DNA from: Roseobacter cerasinus
GTDB taxonomy: Bacteria; Pseudomonadota; Alphaproteobacteria; Rhodobacterales; Rhodobacteraceae
Assembly: GCF_009811755.1 (NCBI RefSeq)
Contig: NZ_BLIV01000006.1
Location: forward strand, 1-64,000
Length of the DNA stretch: 64,000 nt
Reading direction: 5' to 3'
The notes under the pieces were generated by a model. That model saw only the letters and a list, made by a program, of their open reading frames with translations, had not been told where the DNA came from and did no database searches. Below, one piece after another: positions 38,957 through 48,139 of this stretch. The position numbers were made by a program, and so were the translations under genes. Position 1 is the stretch's first letter. Each line of letters begins with the position of its first letter.

Positions 38957-39492
38957 ACGCTTTCCGGCGCGACGGTCTTCAATCTCATCGTGCTGAACTT
39001 AGGCGCAGGCGCGCGGCTGTGTGCCATCGCCAGGTCGCGGTGCAGTGAGGTCCAACTCCAGTCACTGGCGCGCGTCACAAGCCCTGCCTCTACCGGTGCC
39101 GTGTGAATAAGCTTGCGATGCAGCAGCAGATCGTGCGCCGAGCGAATCCGATGCTCCCAGAAGCGCCGCTGCCAGATGCCTTTTTCCTTGCGCAGCATCT
39201 CGGTTGCCCTGCGCGTGTCTGGCGCCGGAAGCCCACGAGAGAAGCGCGCTTTCAGGAAACTCCACCTGGTGCTGAAGTCGGCATCCGTCTCCGGTAGCGT
39301 CCAGATCGTGTGGATGGCTGCGGGCAGGACCACAATATCATCAATAGTGAAAGGATAGCGATTGACGGTGTCGCGCATGGCGTGGCGCAACAGTTCAATC
39401 TCATCGGTTAAGAGCGTGCTGCGCGCATCGGCAAGGCGGGCGGTGAAGAAAAAGGTGCCGCCAGGCGTTTTTGAGCGGATCTGATGTCCCAT
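38953..39492 (-). CDS. REP-associated tyrosine transposase-like protein, active site degenerate
   Basis: A 179-residue Y1/HUH transposase relative. The RAYT framework is clear: PGGTFFFTARLADAR, IDDIVVLP, TIWTLPETDADFSTRW, EKGIWQRRFWEHRIR, DWSWTSLHRD. The HUH site, normally PDHxH, reads PAAIH (residues 57-61), so the first histidine is missing and only His61 remains. The catalytic-tyrosine segment, normally DYIHxNPV, reads KLIHTAPV (127-134), with Leu128 in place of Tyr. It is thus probably inactive or repurposed. A REP-like doublet lies about 60 bases upstream. Convergent overlap with the C26 hydrolase gene. Confidence 0.75.
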   Translation of the reverse strand: MGHQIRSKTPGGTFFFTARLADARSTLLTDEIELLRHAMRDTVNRYPFTIDDIVVLPAAIHTIWTLPETDADFSTRWSFLKARFSRGLPAPDTRRATEMLRKEKGIWQRRFWEHRIRSAHDLLLHRKLIHTAPVEAGLVTRASDWSWTSLHRDLAMAHSRAPAPKFSTMRLKTVAPESV

Positions 39493-39551
39493 GACATCAC
39501 GCTAGTCCCGCCATGGTTAAGAAAGGCTGAATCAAAGAGCCCCCGCCAAAG

Positions 39552-39631
39552 GGTGGCCTGAAAGCCCACCCCACCTGCCAATCCAGACCGCAGAACAGGC
39601 AGGTAAGGTGGGCTTTCAGGCCACCGCTTGG
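39552..39631. repeat. REP-like family A doublet, copies 6 and 7, beside the RAYT gene
   Basis: Inverted pair: 39552-39579 (GGTGGCCTGAAAGCCCACCC then CACCTGCC) and 39598-39631 (GGCAGGTAAGGTGGGCTTTC then AGGCCACCGC). The arms can pair over about 27 bases with an 18-base middle, the shape of a REPIN. It lies between the RAYT start and the stop of the SDR gene. Confidence 0.8.
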
Positions 39632-39633
39632 TG

Positions 39634-40386
39634 CTACATCTGCCCACCCGCGATCTCGATGGCTTGCCCGTTCACGCTCTCCGATCCTTCGGAGACCAGC
39701 CAGAGTGCTGCGGCCGCCACCTCTTCGGGCGCGATCAGCCGGTCGTGGCGGTTGGCGGAGACCATCATTGCACGCGCTTTTTCCGCACTGACACCGGCGC
39801 GTTCGGAGATTGAGGTGGTGTTGCGTGTCACGATGTCTGTGTCCACATAGGCGGGGCAGAGCGCGTTGAATGTGATCGGTTTGCCCAAGTAATCTTCGCT
39901 CAGCGCGCGGATCAGTCCGACCATCCCGTGCTTGGATGCGGTATAGCAGGCGGCCCCTTGCAACCCCCGCAGCCCGGCGATGGAGGACACAGCGATGACA
40001 CGTCCCCAATCCGTCTGCCGCATGGAGTGCAGTGCTTCGCGAATCGTCAGGAAGGTGCCGTCGAGATTGGTGGCCATCATGTCGCGCCAGAACGCCATGT
40101 CCGTCTTGTGCAGGGCGCGCCCTTCGGCGATGCCCGCGTTGGCAACACAGATCTGGATCGGGCCGCGTGCAGCCACCGCCGTGGCCATCGTTTCGACCAC
40201 CTGTGTTTCATCCCGTACATCCATCGCCAGCCCGGTGATTCGGTCACTTACGACGCTGTTCAGTACCGCCTGCCGCCGCCCGGTGATCGTCACAACGCAC
40301 CCGTGATCCGCGAGCATACGGGCAATGGCAAGCCCGATGCCGCTTCCACCGCCGGTGATGACTGCGTGTTTCCCGTGGAGTCCCAT
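39634..40386 (-). CDS. Short-chain dehydrogenase/reductase, 3-hydroxybutyrate dehydrogenase-like
   Basis: A 250-residue classical SDR. TGGGSGIG is at 11-18, NAG at 83-85, the catalytic Ser135 in VSSIAG, Tyr148 and Lys152 in CYTASKHG; the segment LCPAYVDTDIV and an internal RHDRLIAPEE are as in D-3-hydroxybutyrate dehydrogenases. That substrate would link to acetoacetate/PHB metabolism, but sugar or steroid-like substrates cannot be excluded. A good ribosome site (AGAAAGGG) precedes the ATG at 40386. Confidence 0.8.
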   Translation of the reverse strand: MGLHGKHAVITGGGSGIGLAIARMLADHGCVVTITGRRQAVLNSVVSDRITGLAMDVRDETQVVETMATAVAARGPIQICVANAGIAEGRALHKTDMAFWRDMMATNLDGTFLTIREALHSMRQTDWGRVIAVSSIAGLRGLQGAACYTASKHGMVGLIRALSEDYLGKPITFNALCPAYVDTDIVTRNTTSISERAGVSAEKARAMMVSANRHDRLIAPEEVAAAALWLVSEGSESVNGQAIEIAGGQM

Positions 40387-40591
40387 GGCAGGCCCTTTCT
40401 GTTGTTTCTTCCGACCCTAGCGGTGGTTTGCCGCAGCACAAGGCGGTCGGGTTGTCGGCGCGTGTTGCGGGGCGTAGCGTTGCACAGGCAAAAAGGGCAA
40501 AAGATGCAGCGGGTAAGTGTGATCGGAGACGTTATCTTCCGGGCTGGTGATCGGGAGGGCAACCGGATTGGGCTGTGGCAGCCTAAACGGA

Positions 40592-41053
40592 ATGGTGATA
40601 ATCGTGAAACGGATTGATCTGCCGCCCGTCTGGTTGGCCGCGTTCGCCGTCTTGGCCTGGACGCAGGCGCAGCACCTGTCCGTCGATCTGAGCCTCGCAC
40701 ATCCGGTCACGTTCTTCGCCGCGGGGCTGCTGATCGGGGGCGGCATCATCCTTGCGGGGCTCGCGGTGATGGAGTTTCGCAAGCATCAAACCACCATCAT
40801 TCCCCATGAAACACCCAGTAATCTGATCCAATCGGGCATATTCAAGCGCAGCCGCAACCCCATCTACCTCGCCGATGTGCTGATCCTCGCGGGGCTCTGC
40901 CTGTGGTGGGATGCGGTGCTGGCGCTGGCGCTGGTTCCGATCCTCGTCTGGGTGCTGGAGCGGCGGTTCATCGTGCCGGAGGAGAACCGCATGCGGCGGG
41001 AATTTCGGGCAGATTACGCAAGATATGAGCAAAAGGTGCGCCGGTGGCTGTGA
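40592..41053 (+). CDS. ICMT/PEMT-like membrane methyltransferase family protein
   Basis: A 153-residue polytopic membrane protein with about four hydrophobic segments. The C-terminal half has the isoprenylcysteine methyltransferase-like motif: GIFKRSRNPIYLADVLIL followed by EENRMRREFRADYARYEQKV, which includes the Arg-Asn-Pro and E-E residues used for S-adenosylmethionine binding. The substrate in bacteria is unknown. Starts at 40592 (ATG) or 40604 (GTG). It lies alone between the SDR and pntA. Confidence 0.72.
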   Translation: MVIIVKRIDLPPVWLAAFAVLAWTQAQHLSVDLSLAHPVTFFAAGLLIGGGIILAGLAVMEFRKHQTTIIPHETPSNLIQSGIFKRSRNPIYLADVLILAGLCLWWDAVLALALVPILVWVLERRFIVPEENRMRREFRADYARYEQKVRRWL

Positions 41054-41178
41054 CTTCTTTGCGTTTGTTGCGCGCCGTCTGAGGCGGGGGGATTGTACCT
41101 TTGGACCCTGCGGGGTAGTGGACAAGGCGGGTCTGTGCGCCATTTCGGACCAAAACGCATCAAACGGGGGAGTTTCAG

Positions 41179-42753
41179 TTGAAGATCGGAACACCAAAAG
41201 AGATTTTTGAGGGCGAGGCACGCGTCGCGATGACACCTGAGAGTGCCACGCAGCTGCAAAAGCTGGGGCATGAGTGCATCATCGAAACGGGTGCCGGTAT
41301 GCGTGCCGGTTTCGCGGATGCAGACTACGAAGCGGCAGGTGTCGAGATCGCCAAGACGGCAGCGGCCCTCTGGAAGGCGGCGGATGTGATTGCGAAGGTG
41401 CGCGTCCCCGACGAGGCGGAGATGAAGCGGCTGCGCGCGGAACAGACCCTGATATCCTTCTTCAGCCCGGTCGCTGATGAGGCCAAGATGAAGGCGGCGG
41501 CCAAGAAAGGCGCCACGGTCATCGCGATGGAGATGATCCCGCGGATTTCCCGCGCCCAGAAGATGGACGCGCTGTCGTCCATGGCGAATATCGCGGGCTA
41601 CCGCGCCGTGATTGAGGCGGGCAACAACTTCGGGCGGTTCTTCACCGGGCAAATCACTGCCGCCGGTAAAGTTCCGCCCGCAAAGGTGCTGGTTGTGGGC
41701 GCGGGTGTGGCTGGTCTAGCGGCAATTGGCACGTCCACGAGCCTCGGCGCGATCACCTATGCCTTTGACGTGCGGCCCGAAGTGGCCGAACAGGTCGAAT
41801 CCATGGGTGCTGAGTTCGTCTATCTGGACTTCGAGGAAGAGCAGCAGGACGGGTCGTCGTCAGGCGGCTATGCCTCGGTCTCGTCGCCGGAGTTCCGTGA
41901 GGCACAGCTGGCCAAGTTCCGCGAACTGGCGCCTGAGGTGGACATTGTGATCACCACGGCACTGATCCCGAACCGCGAAGCCCCGGAGTTGTGGACCGAG
42001 GACATGGTGAAATCCATGAAACCTGGCTCGGTTGTGGTCGATCTGGCGGCAGAGAAGGGCGGCAACTGCAAGCTCACGGTCATGGACGAGAAGATTGTGA
42101 CCGACAACGGTGTCACGATCATCGGCTATACGGATTTCCCCAGCCGGATGGGCACGCAGGCCTCGAACCTCTATGCGACCAACATCCGTCACCTGATGAC
42201 CGATCTGACGCCAGAGAAAGACGGCGTGATCGTGCATGACATGGAAGATGACGTGATCCGGGGGGCGACAATTGCGCATGCCAAGGAGGTCACCTTCCCG
42301 CCGCCACCGCCGAAGGTGGCAGCCATTGCGGCAGCGCCCAAAAAGGAAGCGCCGAAGGAGCTGACGCCCGAAGAGAAGCGGGCCGAGGAAGTGGCGGCCT
42401 TCAAGAAGCAGACGCAAACGCAGGTGGGTCTGCTCGCCATCGGCGGGGCGCTGGTGCTGGCCGTGGGGCTGGTGGCGCCTGCGAGCTTCATGCAGCACTT
42501 CATTGTCTTTGTACTCTCGGTCTTCATCGGCTTCCAGGTGATCTGGGGTGTGGCGCATTCGCTGCACACGCCGCTGATGGCGGTCACGAATGCGATCTCG
42601 TCGATCATCATTCTGGGCGCGCTCATTCAGATCGGGTCAAGTTCGCTGCTGATCACGCTTTTGGCGGCGCTCTCGGTCTTCATGGCCTCGATAAATATCT
42701 TTGGTGGCTTCCTTGTCACCCGGCGCATGCTCGCCATGTTCCAGAAATCTTAA
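41179..42753 (+). CDS. pntA: NAD(P) transhydrogenase subunit alpha
   Basis: A 524-residue single-chain alpha subunit. The NAD-binding domain I occupies about 1-370 ([33 protein letters not shown], the mobile loop [10 protein letters not shown]), a Pro/Lys-rich linker follows, and about four transmembrane helices end the protein. With PntB it uses the proton gradient to reduce NADP with NADH. The start codon is TTG at 41179, preceded by a good GGGGGAG site. It lies 13 bases before pntB. Confidence 0.93.
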   Translation: MKIGTPKEIFEGEARVAMTPESATQLQKLGHECIIETGAGMRAGFADADYEAAGVEIAKTAAALWKAADVIAKVRVPDEAEMKRLRAEQTLISFFSPVADEAKMKAAAKKGATVIAMEMIPRISRAQKMDALSSMANIAGYRAVIEAGNNFGRFFTGQITAAGKVPPAKVLVVGAGVAGLAAIGTSTSLGAITYAFDVRPEVAEQVESMGAEFVYLDFEEEQQDGSSSGGYASVSSPEFREAQLAKFRELAPEVDIVITTALIPNREAPELWTEDMVKSMKPGSVVVDLAAEKGGNCKLTVMDEKIVTDNGVTIIGYTDFPSRMGTQASNLYATNIRHLMTDLTPEKDGVIVHDMEDDVIRGATIAHAKEVTFPPPPPKVAAIAAAPKKEAPKELTPEEKRAEEVAAFKKQTQTQVGLLAIGGALVLAVGLVAPASFMQHFIVFVLSVFIGFQVIWGVAHSLHTPLMAVTNAISSIIILGALIQIGSSSLLITLLAALSVFMASINIFGGFLVTRRMLAMFQKS

Positions 42754-42766
42754 GGGGGTGGGAGCA

Positions 42767-44263
42767 ATGGAATTCGGATTTACGATTGCGGCCTATGCGG
42801 TCGCGGCAGTGCTCTTCATCCTGAGCCTTGGAGGCCTCTCCGGGCAGGAAAGTGCGAAACGCGCGGTCTGGTATGGCATCGTCGGGATGGCGATTGCGGT
42901 GGCGGCGACGCTGATTGGCCCCGGCTGGGGGCTAGGGATCGTTTCGCTGGTGCTGATCGCCCTGGGCGCTGCGGTGGGTTATCAGCTCGCCACCAAGGTG
43001 CAGATGACGCAGATGCCCGAGCTCGTGGCGATCATGCACTCGCTCGTGGGTCTCGCGGCGGTCTTTGTGGGCTTTAACGCGGACATCATGATCAACAGCG
43101 TCAGTGCGCTCTACGCTGAGAACGGCGGCGTGCTGGGGGCGGTTGGCCCGGATGGGTATAGTGCGGTTGGTTTGCCCAAGGAAATCTATGACGGGCTGTC
43201 GTCCTTTGGACAGCTGATCGCCAAGAAAACCAATGTCGAGATCAACATTCTGAAGGTCGAGCTCGTGCTCGGCATCTGGATCGGTGCTGTGACCTTCACC
43301 GGCTCGGTCATTGCCTATGGCAAGCTGGCGGGCAAGGTGGATACGTCGGCCAATAAGCTGCCCGGCGGCCACCTGCTGAACGCGGGTGCCGCGGCGCTGT
43401 CGTTGCTCTTTGCGATCATGTATCTGGGCGGCTCTGGCAGCTGGACACTGGTGCTGCTGACGCTGCTGGCGCTCTTCATCGGTTACCACCTGATCATGGG
43501 GATCGGCGGGGCGGATATGCCTGTGGTCGTGTCCATGCTAAACAGCTATTCTGGCTGGGCTGCGGCGGCGATTGGCTTCTCGCTCGGGAATGATCTGCTG
43601 ATCGTTGTGGGGGCGCTGGTGGGCTCCTCCGGTGCGATCCTCAGCTACATCATGTGCAAGGCGATGAACCGGTCGTTTGTGAGCGTCATTCTGGGTGGCT
43701 TTGGCGGCCCGGCAGGTGAGCAGATGGCCGTGGAAGGTGAGCAAGTCGCGATTGAGGCCGATGGTGTGGCCACGGCGCTCAATGAAGCCGACAGCGTGAT
43801 CATCATCCCCGGCTACGGCATGGCGGTGGCGCAGGCGCAGCAGGCAGTCAGCGAGCTGGTCAAGAAGCTGCGGGCCAAGGGCAAGAACGTCCGCTTTGCC
43901 ATCCACCCGGTGGCGGGGCGTTTGCCCGGCCACATGAACGTGCTGCTGGCGGAGGCGAAGGTGCCCTATGACATCGTGATGGAGATGGACGAGATCAACG
44001 AGGACTTCCCGGACACGGATGTGGCGATTGTCATTGGCTCCAATGACATCGTGAACCCGGCGGCCCAGGATGATCCGAACTCGCCCATTGCCGGCATGCC
44101 GGTGCTGGAGTGCTGGAAGGCCAAGCAGGTGTTTGTCTCCAAGCGGGGGCAGGGCACAGGCTATTCCGGCATCGAGAACCCGCTGTTCTTCAAGGAGAAT
44201 ACGCGGATGTTCTATGGTGATGCGAAGGCCTCGCTGGACAAACTCCTGCCGATGATTGATTAG
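42767..44263 (+). CDS. pntB: NAD(P) transhydrogenase subunit beta
   Basis: A 498-residue subunit: about eight to nine transmembrane helices (1 to about 300), including [16 protein letters not shown], then the NADP-binding domain III with [39 protein letters not shown]-like segment and [23 protein letters not shown] 42767 follows GGGGGTGGGAG. The operon ends at a clear terminator. Confidence 0.94.
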   Translation: MEFGFTIAAYAVAAVLFILSLGGLSGQESAKRAVWYGIVGMAIAVAATLIGPGWGLGIVSLVLIALGAAVGYQLATKVQMTQMPELVAIMHSLVGLAAVFVGFNADIMINSVSALYAENGGVLGAVGPDGYSAVGLPKEIYDGLSSFGQLIAKKTNVEINILKVELVLGIWIGAVTFTGSVIAYGKLAGKVDTSANKLPGGHLLNAGAAALSLLFAIMYLGGSGSWTLVLLTLLALFIGYHLIMGIGGADMPVVVSMLNSYSGWAAAAIGFSLGNDLLIVVGALVGSSGAILSYIMCKAMNRSFVSVILGGFGGPAGEQMAVEGEQVAIEADGVATALNEADSVIIIPGYGMAVAQAQQAVSELVKKLRAKGKNVRFAIHPVAGRLPGHMNVLLAEAKVPYDIVMEMDEINEDFPDTDVAIVIGSNDIVNPAAQDDPNSPIAGMPVLECWKAKQVFVSKRGQGTGYSGIENPLFFKENTRMFYGDAKASLDKLLPMID

Positions 44264-44289
44264 GGTTTAGGCCTTTGCAGGTGAGATGA

Positions 44290-44313
44290 AACGCCGCCCC
44301 GAGGGGCGGCGTT
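44290..44313 (+). terminator. Intrinsic terminator after pntB
   Basis: AACGCCGCCCC and GGGGCGGCGTT are perfectly complementary (11 bp) with a very small loop, 27 bases after the pntB stop. The T-run is weak (GTTGCTGTG), so the strength is uncertain. Confidence 0.65.
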
Positions 44314-44324
44314 GCTGTGTCAGG

Positions 44325-44353
44325 GGTGGCCCAAGGCCCACCCTACCTGCCGG
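44325..44353 (+). repeat. REP-like repeat family A, copy 8 (diverged)
   Basis: GGTGGCCCAAGGCCCACCC followed by TACCTGCCGG; core palindrome differs (CCCAAGGCC instead of CCTGAAAGCC) as in the second arm at 19.65 kb. Confidence 0.65.
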
Positions 44354-44489
44354 TGGCTGAGGGGTGCTGTGTTGCTCCAGTCGTGATCAGTATGCCGTTG
44401 TATCCACTTAACATGTTGATAAGTATTGAAAAATTATTTGACATCACGGGCGGGCGCATTATTCCTCTCCTAAAGCCGGAGCCCGTATC

Positions 44490-45773
44490 ATGCCCCCCAT
44501 CAGCGATCACCCTTTGCGTTACAAGCTGGCCAACGAGCTGCATGCGCGCCCGTTTCCCTCGATGACGGCGCCCTGCTCGGCGGCCTATGTGGCCATCAAG
44601 CAGCCAAATGATGCGGTCAGCCGGGATCGGTCGAAAGACATGGAGCATTTGGTTGCACTGCTTGATCGGCATGGCGCGCCGCACCCGCAGCCGGGGGCCA
44701 CGCATTACTATGGGCAGATCGGGAAGTATTGGCTGAAGTGGGAGCAGCACACGGAATTTGTGACCTACACGGCGTTTTCCGAAAACGGGGTCGCGCGGGC
44801 GTTTGATCCGGCGGAGTTCGAGGTGTTTCCGGCCGATTGGCTGGCGGAGGCGCCGGGGCAGCGGATGACATCGATCTTGCTCAATGTGGTGCCGAAGCCT
44901 GCTGAGACCGATGAGATCACCGAACGGTTGAAGGACTGGTTTGTATCCGAAAGTCTCGCGGTGTCGTCGGTTCTGGATGATGCGGCGGTAGTGGCCGGGG
45001 ATTTTCGGATCGATCTCAATGGGCATTTGCGGTTTGCCGTTTTTGCGGATGCGGCGACGGGTGCGCGGCGGATCGGGCGGATCGTGCAGCGGCTCTGTGA
45101 GATCGAAACGTATAAGACCATGTCGATGTTGGGCTTTGCGCGGGTGCGGTCGCTGCAGCCGCAGTTGAATGAGCTGGACACCAAGCTGACCGGTCTGATG
45201 GGGGCCATGAGTGAGGAGAGCGCCTCGGCGGAGGAGACGCTGCATGATCTGCTGGCGATCTCTGCGGAGTTGGAGACGCTGTCGGCGCGGTCATCTTTCC
45301 GGTTTGGGGCGACGGGGGCGTATGAGGCGCTGGTGGATCAGCGGATCGCCGCTTTGCGGGAGGAGCGGTTTTTGGGACGGCAGCATTTTGGGGAGTTCAT
45401 GATGCGCCGCTATGCGCCTGCGATGCGCACGGTACATGCGGCAGAAGCGCGGCTGGAGGCGATGTCGAGTCGGTCAATCCGCGCGTCGAACCTGTTGCGC
45501 ACGCGTGTGGATGTGGAACGGTCTGCTCAGAACCAGACCTTGTTGGAAAGCATGGACAAGCGCTCGGATCTGCAGCTGCGGTTGCAGCGTACGGTCGAAG
45601 GGTTGTCGGTGGTGGCGATCAGTTATTACGCGGTGTCACTGGTGGGGTATCTGCTCTATCCGTTGACGCAGACGACTGGCATGAGCAAGGGCATGTTGAC
45701 GGCGCTTGTGACGGTGCCGGTGGTATTGTTGGTGTGGTGGATGGTGCGGCGGTTGCGCAAGAGCGTGGAGTAA
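44490..45773 (+). CDS. DUF3422 family membrane protein
   Basis: A 427-residue protein of unknown function: DHPLRYKLANELHARPFPS opens the conserved domain and HYYGQIGKYWLKWEQHTEF continues it; long helical, coiled-coil-prone central part (about 200-370), then two transmembrane helices near the C-terminus (SYYAVSLVGYLLYPL and LVTVPVVLLVWWMV), giving a membrane-anchored cytoplasmic protein. Its leader around 44400-44465 is notably AT-rich. It stands alone. Confidence 0.85.
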   Translation: MPPISDHPLRYKLANELHARPFPSMTAPCSAAYVAIKQPNDAVSRDRSKDMEHLVALLDRHGAPHPQPGATHYYGQIGKYWLKWEQHTEFVTYTAFSENGVARAFDPAEFEVFPADWLAEAPGQRMTSILLNVVPKPAETDEITERLKDWFVSESLAVSSVLDDAAVVAGDFRIDLNGHLRFAVFADAATGARRIGRIVQRLCEIETYKTMSMLGFARVRSLQPQLNELDTKLTGLMGAMSEESASAEETLHDLLAISAELETLSARSSFRFGATGAYEALVDQRIAALREERFLGRQHFGEFMMRRYAPAMRTVHAAEARLEAMSSRSIRASNLLRTRVDVERSAQNQTLLESMDKRSDLQLRLQRTVEGLSVVAISYYAVSLVGYLLYPLTQTTGMSKGMLTALVTVPVVLLVWWMVRRLRKSVE

Positions 45774-45953
45774 GTAGGTCGATCTTTCCTTCGGCAAGTC
45801 GACCAACGGGACAGAGCGCAAATCCGCAGGATTTTTGCGGAGTCCCGACCGTACGTAAGTTTTGTTTTCGGACAGCAGGGCGGCGCTCTTTCTGCTTGCG
45901 CGAAAGACGCCCCGCCCGCCGTCCCATGTTGGGTTTTTTGAGATTGCGAAGGG

Positions 45954-45993
45954 GTGGCACCGCAGGTTTGCTATGCAAACCCACGTGTGCCAC
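45954..45993. other. Nested hairpin in the 235-base gap at 45.8-46.0 kb
   Basis: Outer stem GTGGCAC / GTGCCAC; inner stem GGTTTGC / GCAAACC with loop TAT. Together with the adjacent hairpin at 45995-46026 and an imperfect one near 45815-45840 it makes this gap strongly structured. No open frame of interest is seen there. Confidence 0.65.
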
Positions 45994-45994
45994 T

Positions 45995-46026
45995 CGGATC
46001 AGAGGGCGTTAGCGCCCTCTGATCCG
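45995..46026. terminator. 14-bp hairpin across the end of the ABC permease gene
   Basis: CGGATCAGAGGGCG and CGCCCTCTGATCCG, loop TTAG. It includes the last codons and stop of the oppC-like gene. There is no T-run on the minus strand, so it might protect or end the operon transcript. Confidence 0.5.
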
Positions 46027-46995
46027 GGGGTCCAACGCATCTCTCAGCCCGTCACCCAAATAGTTTACCGAGAGGACCGTCAGGGAGATCAGAATGCCCG
46101 GCAGCATGACTCGTTCGGGGAAGTCCTCCATGCGCGGTACGGCATCTGAGAGCAGCTTGCCCCAGGTTGGGAAATCAGACGGGAAGCCTACGCCGAGGAA
46201 GCTCAACGCGCTTTCTGTTATAATCGCCGTTGCGAGGCCAAGGGTGGCCGAGACCATGATGGGTGAGATTACGTTGGGCAGAAGGTGTCGTCGGATAATC
46301 TTGGCCGGGGTTGTGCCGATGGAGCGCGCGGCAAGGATGAACTCGCGTTCTTTTAGGGCGAGGATCTCGCCCCGCACGATGCGGGCTGTCTGCATCCAGG
46401 AGGTGATGCCGATCACACCGACGATAAGGATGAACATGCCCGTTTCCGGCCCGAAGTTGGCACGAAGAGGTTGGCGAAAGAGCGTCACCGCGACCAGCAG
46501 CAATGGCAGGATCGGCAAGGACAGGAAGAGGTCGGTGAAGCGCATCAGCGGTCCGTCGAGCCGCCGGAAGTAGCCTGCGCAGACACCGATCGCGGTTCCG
46601 ATTGAGAGGGCGAGAAGCATTGCCGTCCACCCAACCGCCATGGAGGCGCGCCCGCCAGCAAGCAGCGTCGCCAAAATGTCTCGCCCGAGATTGTCGGAGC
46701 CCAGAGGTTTGACCCAGCTGACCCGTGCGGTGCTGTCCCACAGAGCCGTGTAGATCGGCCGCATGTCCTTATTGCGGATATCCAGCTGTTTGGCGTCGAC
46801 CGTCCAGATCAGCGGGCCTATGAGGATCGCGAGCGTTATAAAGAGCAGGAACCCACCACCGATCAGCGCGCCTTTGTGCTTGCGGAACTGGTCCCAGACG
46901 TCACGCCATTGGCTGCGCGGCTCTTTCGGCGGCTCCTTGTCTTTGAGCGCGCCATAGAGTTCGACCTCGGGGGCCTGCGCGGTTTGATCAGTCAT
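46009..46995 (-). CDS. Peptide ABC transporter permease (DppC/OppC-like)
   Basis: A 328-residue inner-membrane permease with an N-terminal cytoplasmic extension, about six transmembrane helices and the EAA-loop REFILAARSIGTTPAKIIRRH for the ATPase contact; the C-terminus LGDGLRDALDPRIRGR is typical of the OppC branch. It overlaps the OppB-like gene by 8 bases. Third component of a minus-strand SBP-permease-permease operon whose ATPase is divergent. Confidence 0.88.
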   Translation of the reverse strand: MTDQTAQAPEVELYGALKDKEPPKEPRSQWRDVWDQFRKHKGALIGGGFLLFITLAILIGPLIWTVDAKQLDIRNKDMRPIYTALWDSTARVSWVKPLGSDNLGRDILATLLAGGRASMAVGWTAMLLALSIGTAIGVCAGYFRRLDGPLMRFTDLFLSLPILPLLLVAVTLFRQPLRANFGPETGMFILIVGVIGITSWMQTARIVRGEILALKEREFILAARSIGTTPAKIIRRHLLPNVISPIMVSATLGLATAIITESALSFLGVGFPSDFPTWGKLLSDAVPRMEDFPERVMLPGILISLTVLSVNYLGDGLRDALDPRIRGR

Positions 46996-48025
46996 AGCGG
47001 ATCCTCGGGTCGAGCACGCCGTAGAGGACGTCGGCGATGAGGTTGAAGAGCACAATCAGCACGGCGAAGATGAAAGTTAGCGTCATGACCATGGGCAGAT
47101 CATTGGCAAAGAGCGCGGTGAGAAGCAGTTGTCCGATGCCGTTCACCTTGAAGAGCGTTTCAGTGATGATGGCGCCACCGAAGACGGACGGCACCCCAAG
47201 GGCGATGACGGTGATGATCGGGATCATCGAGTTGCGTAGCACGTGCACAAGGACCACGACGCTCTCCTTCAATCCCTTTGCGCGGGCGGTGCGGACATAG
47301 TCCTGGTTGAGGTTGTCAAGCATGGAGGAGCGCATGAAGCGGCTGATCTGCGCGGTGGTTTGCAGGGCGAGCACCATCACCGGCAGGATCATCTGATTGA
47401 GTTGGATTTTAAAGCTGGCCCAGTCCGTGACCACATGGGTGGTGTCATAGATTGACGGAAACCAGCCGAGGTTGACGGAGAAGATGACAATCACCAGCAC
47501 GCCGGAGAAGAAGGGCGGAATGGAGAAACCGATCATCGACACGAATGTGCCCGCCTGATCGAAGAGGGAATACTGCTTGTAGGCGGAGTAGATCCCGATG
47601 GGTAGGGCAATGAGAATGCCAACGATGTAGGACATGCCGACAACCCAGAGTGTTTGCGGCATCCGCTGGACGACAATGTCCATAACGGGTGAACGGCTCT
47701 GCCAAGAGATCACACGCAGCTTGCCTTCGGACAAAGTAGTGTCGGGCAACCAACCGAAAAGCCAGCTGTCGCGTGTCGCCCAATCGACCAGCACCTGCGG
47801 TTCAATCCAGAAGAACTGAACCAGCCACTTCCAGTATTGCACGTGGATTGGTTGGCCGAGACCAAGCGCTTCGCGCATCTTTTGCTTGACCTCGGGCGGA
47901 ACGGTCAGCGGAACCTGCGCCATCGGGTCGCCCGGGGCAAGTTGCAGTAAAAGAAAAATAACGATGCTGATGAAAAGCAGAGTGGGGATCGACAGAACCA
48001 GCCGGCGGATGGTGTATGTCAGCAT
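46988..48025 (-). CDS. Peptide ABC transporter permease (DppB/OppB-like)
   Basis: A 345-residue permease with the OppB N-terminus MLTYTIRRLVLSIPTLLFIS, a periplasmic loop (about 40-130), five more membrane helices, the EAA-like QDYVRTARAKGLKESVV segment and a DPRIRYD end. It lies after a strong hairpin that follows the binding-protein gene. Confidence 0.88.
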   Translation of the reverse strand: MLTYTIRRLVLSIPTLLFISIVIFLLLQLAPGDPMAQVPLTVPPEVKQKMREALGLGQPIHVQYWKWLVQFFWIEPQVLVDWATRDSWLFGWLPDTTLSEGKLRVISWQSRSPVMDIVVQRMPQTLWVVGMSYIVGILIALPIGIYSAYKQYSLFDQAGTFVSMIGFSIPPFFSGVLVIVIFSVNLGWFPSIYDTTHVVTDWASFKIQLNQMILPVMVLALQTTAQISRFMRSSMLDNLNQDYVRTARAKGLKESVVVLVHVLRNSMIPIITVIALGVPSVFGGAIITETLFKVNGIGQLLLTALFANDLPMVMTLTFIFAVLIVLFNLIADVLYGVLDPRIRYD

Positions 48026-48077
48026 GTGCTACGCCTTTGTGCGTCAGTCTTGTTGTTGATTTTGGAACGGTGGGGGA

Positions 48078-48131
48078 GCGGGGGGCGCCGGGCGGCGCGG
48101 GCCTTGGCCCGCGCCGCCCGGCGCCCCCCGC
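48078..48131. other. Perfect 26-bp GC hairpin between binding-protein and permease genes
   Basis: The arms 48078-48103 and 48106-48131 are fully complementary, contain only G and C, and are separated by TT. It starts 9 bases after the substrate-binding-protein stop and lies inside the operon. Such intercistronic stems are known to let the upstream mRNA segment accumulate (premature stop or 3'-exonuclease block), giving excess binding protein over permease; that role is inferred. Confidence 0.8.
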
Positions 48132-48139
48132 GGATCGCA

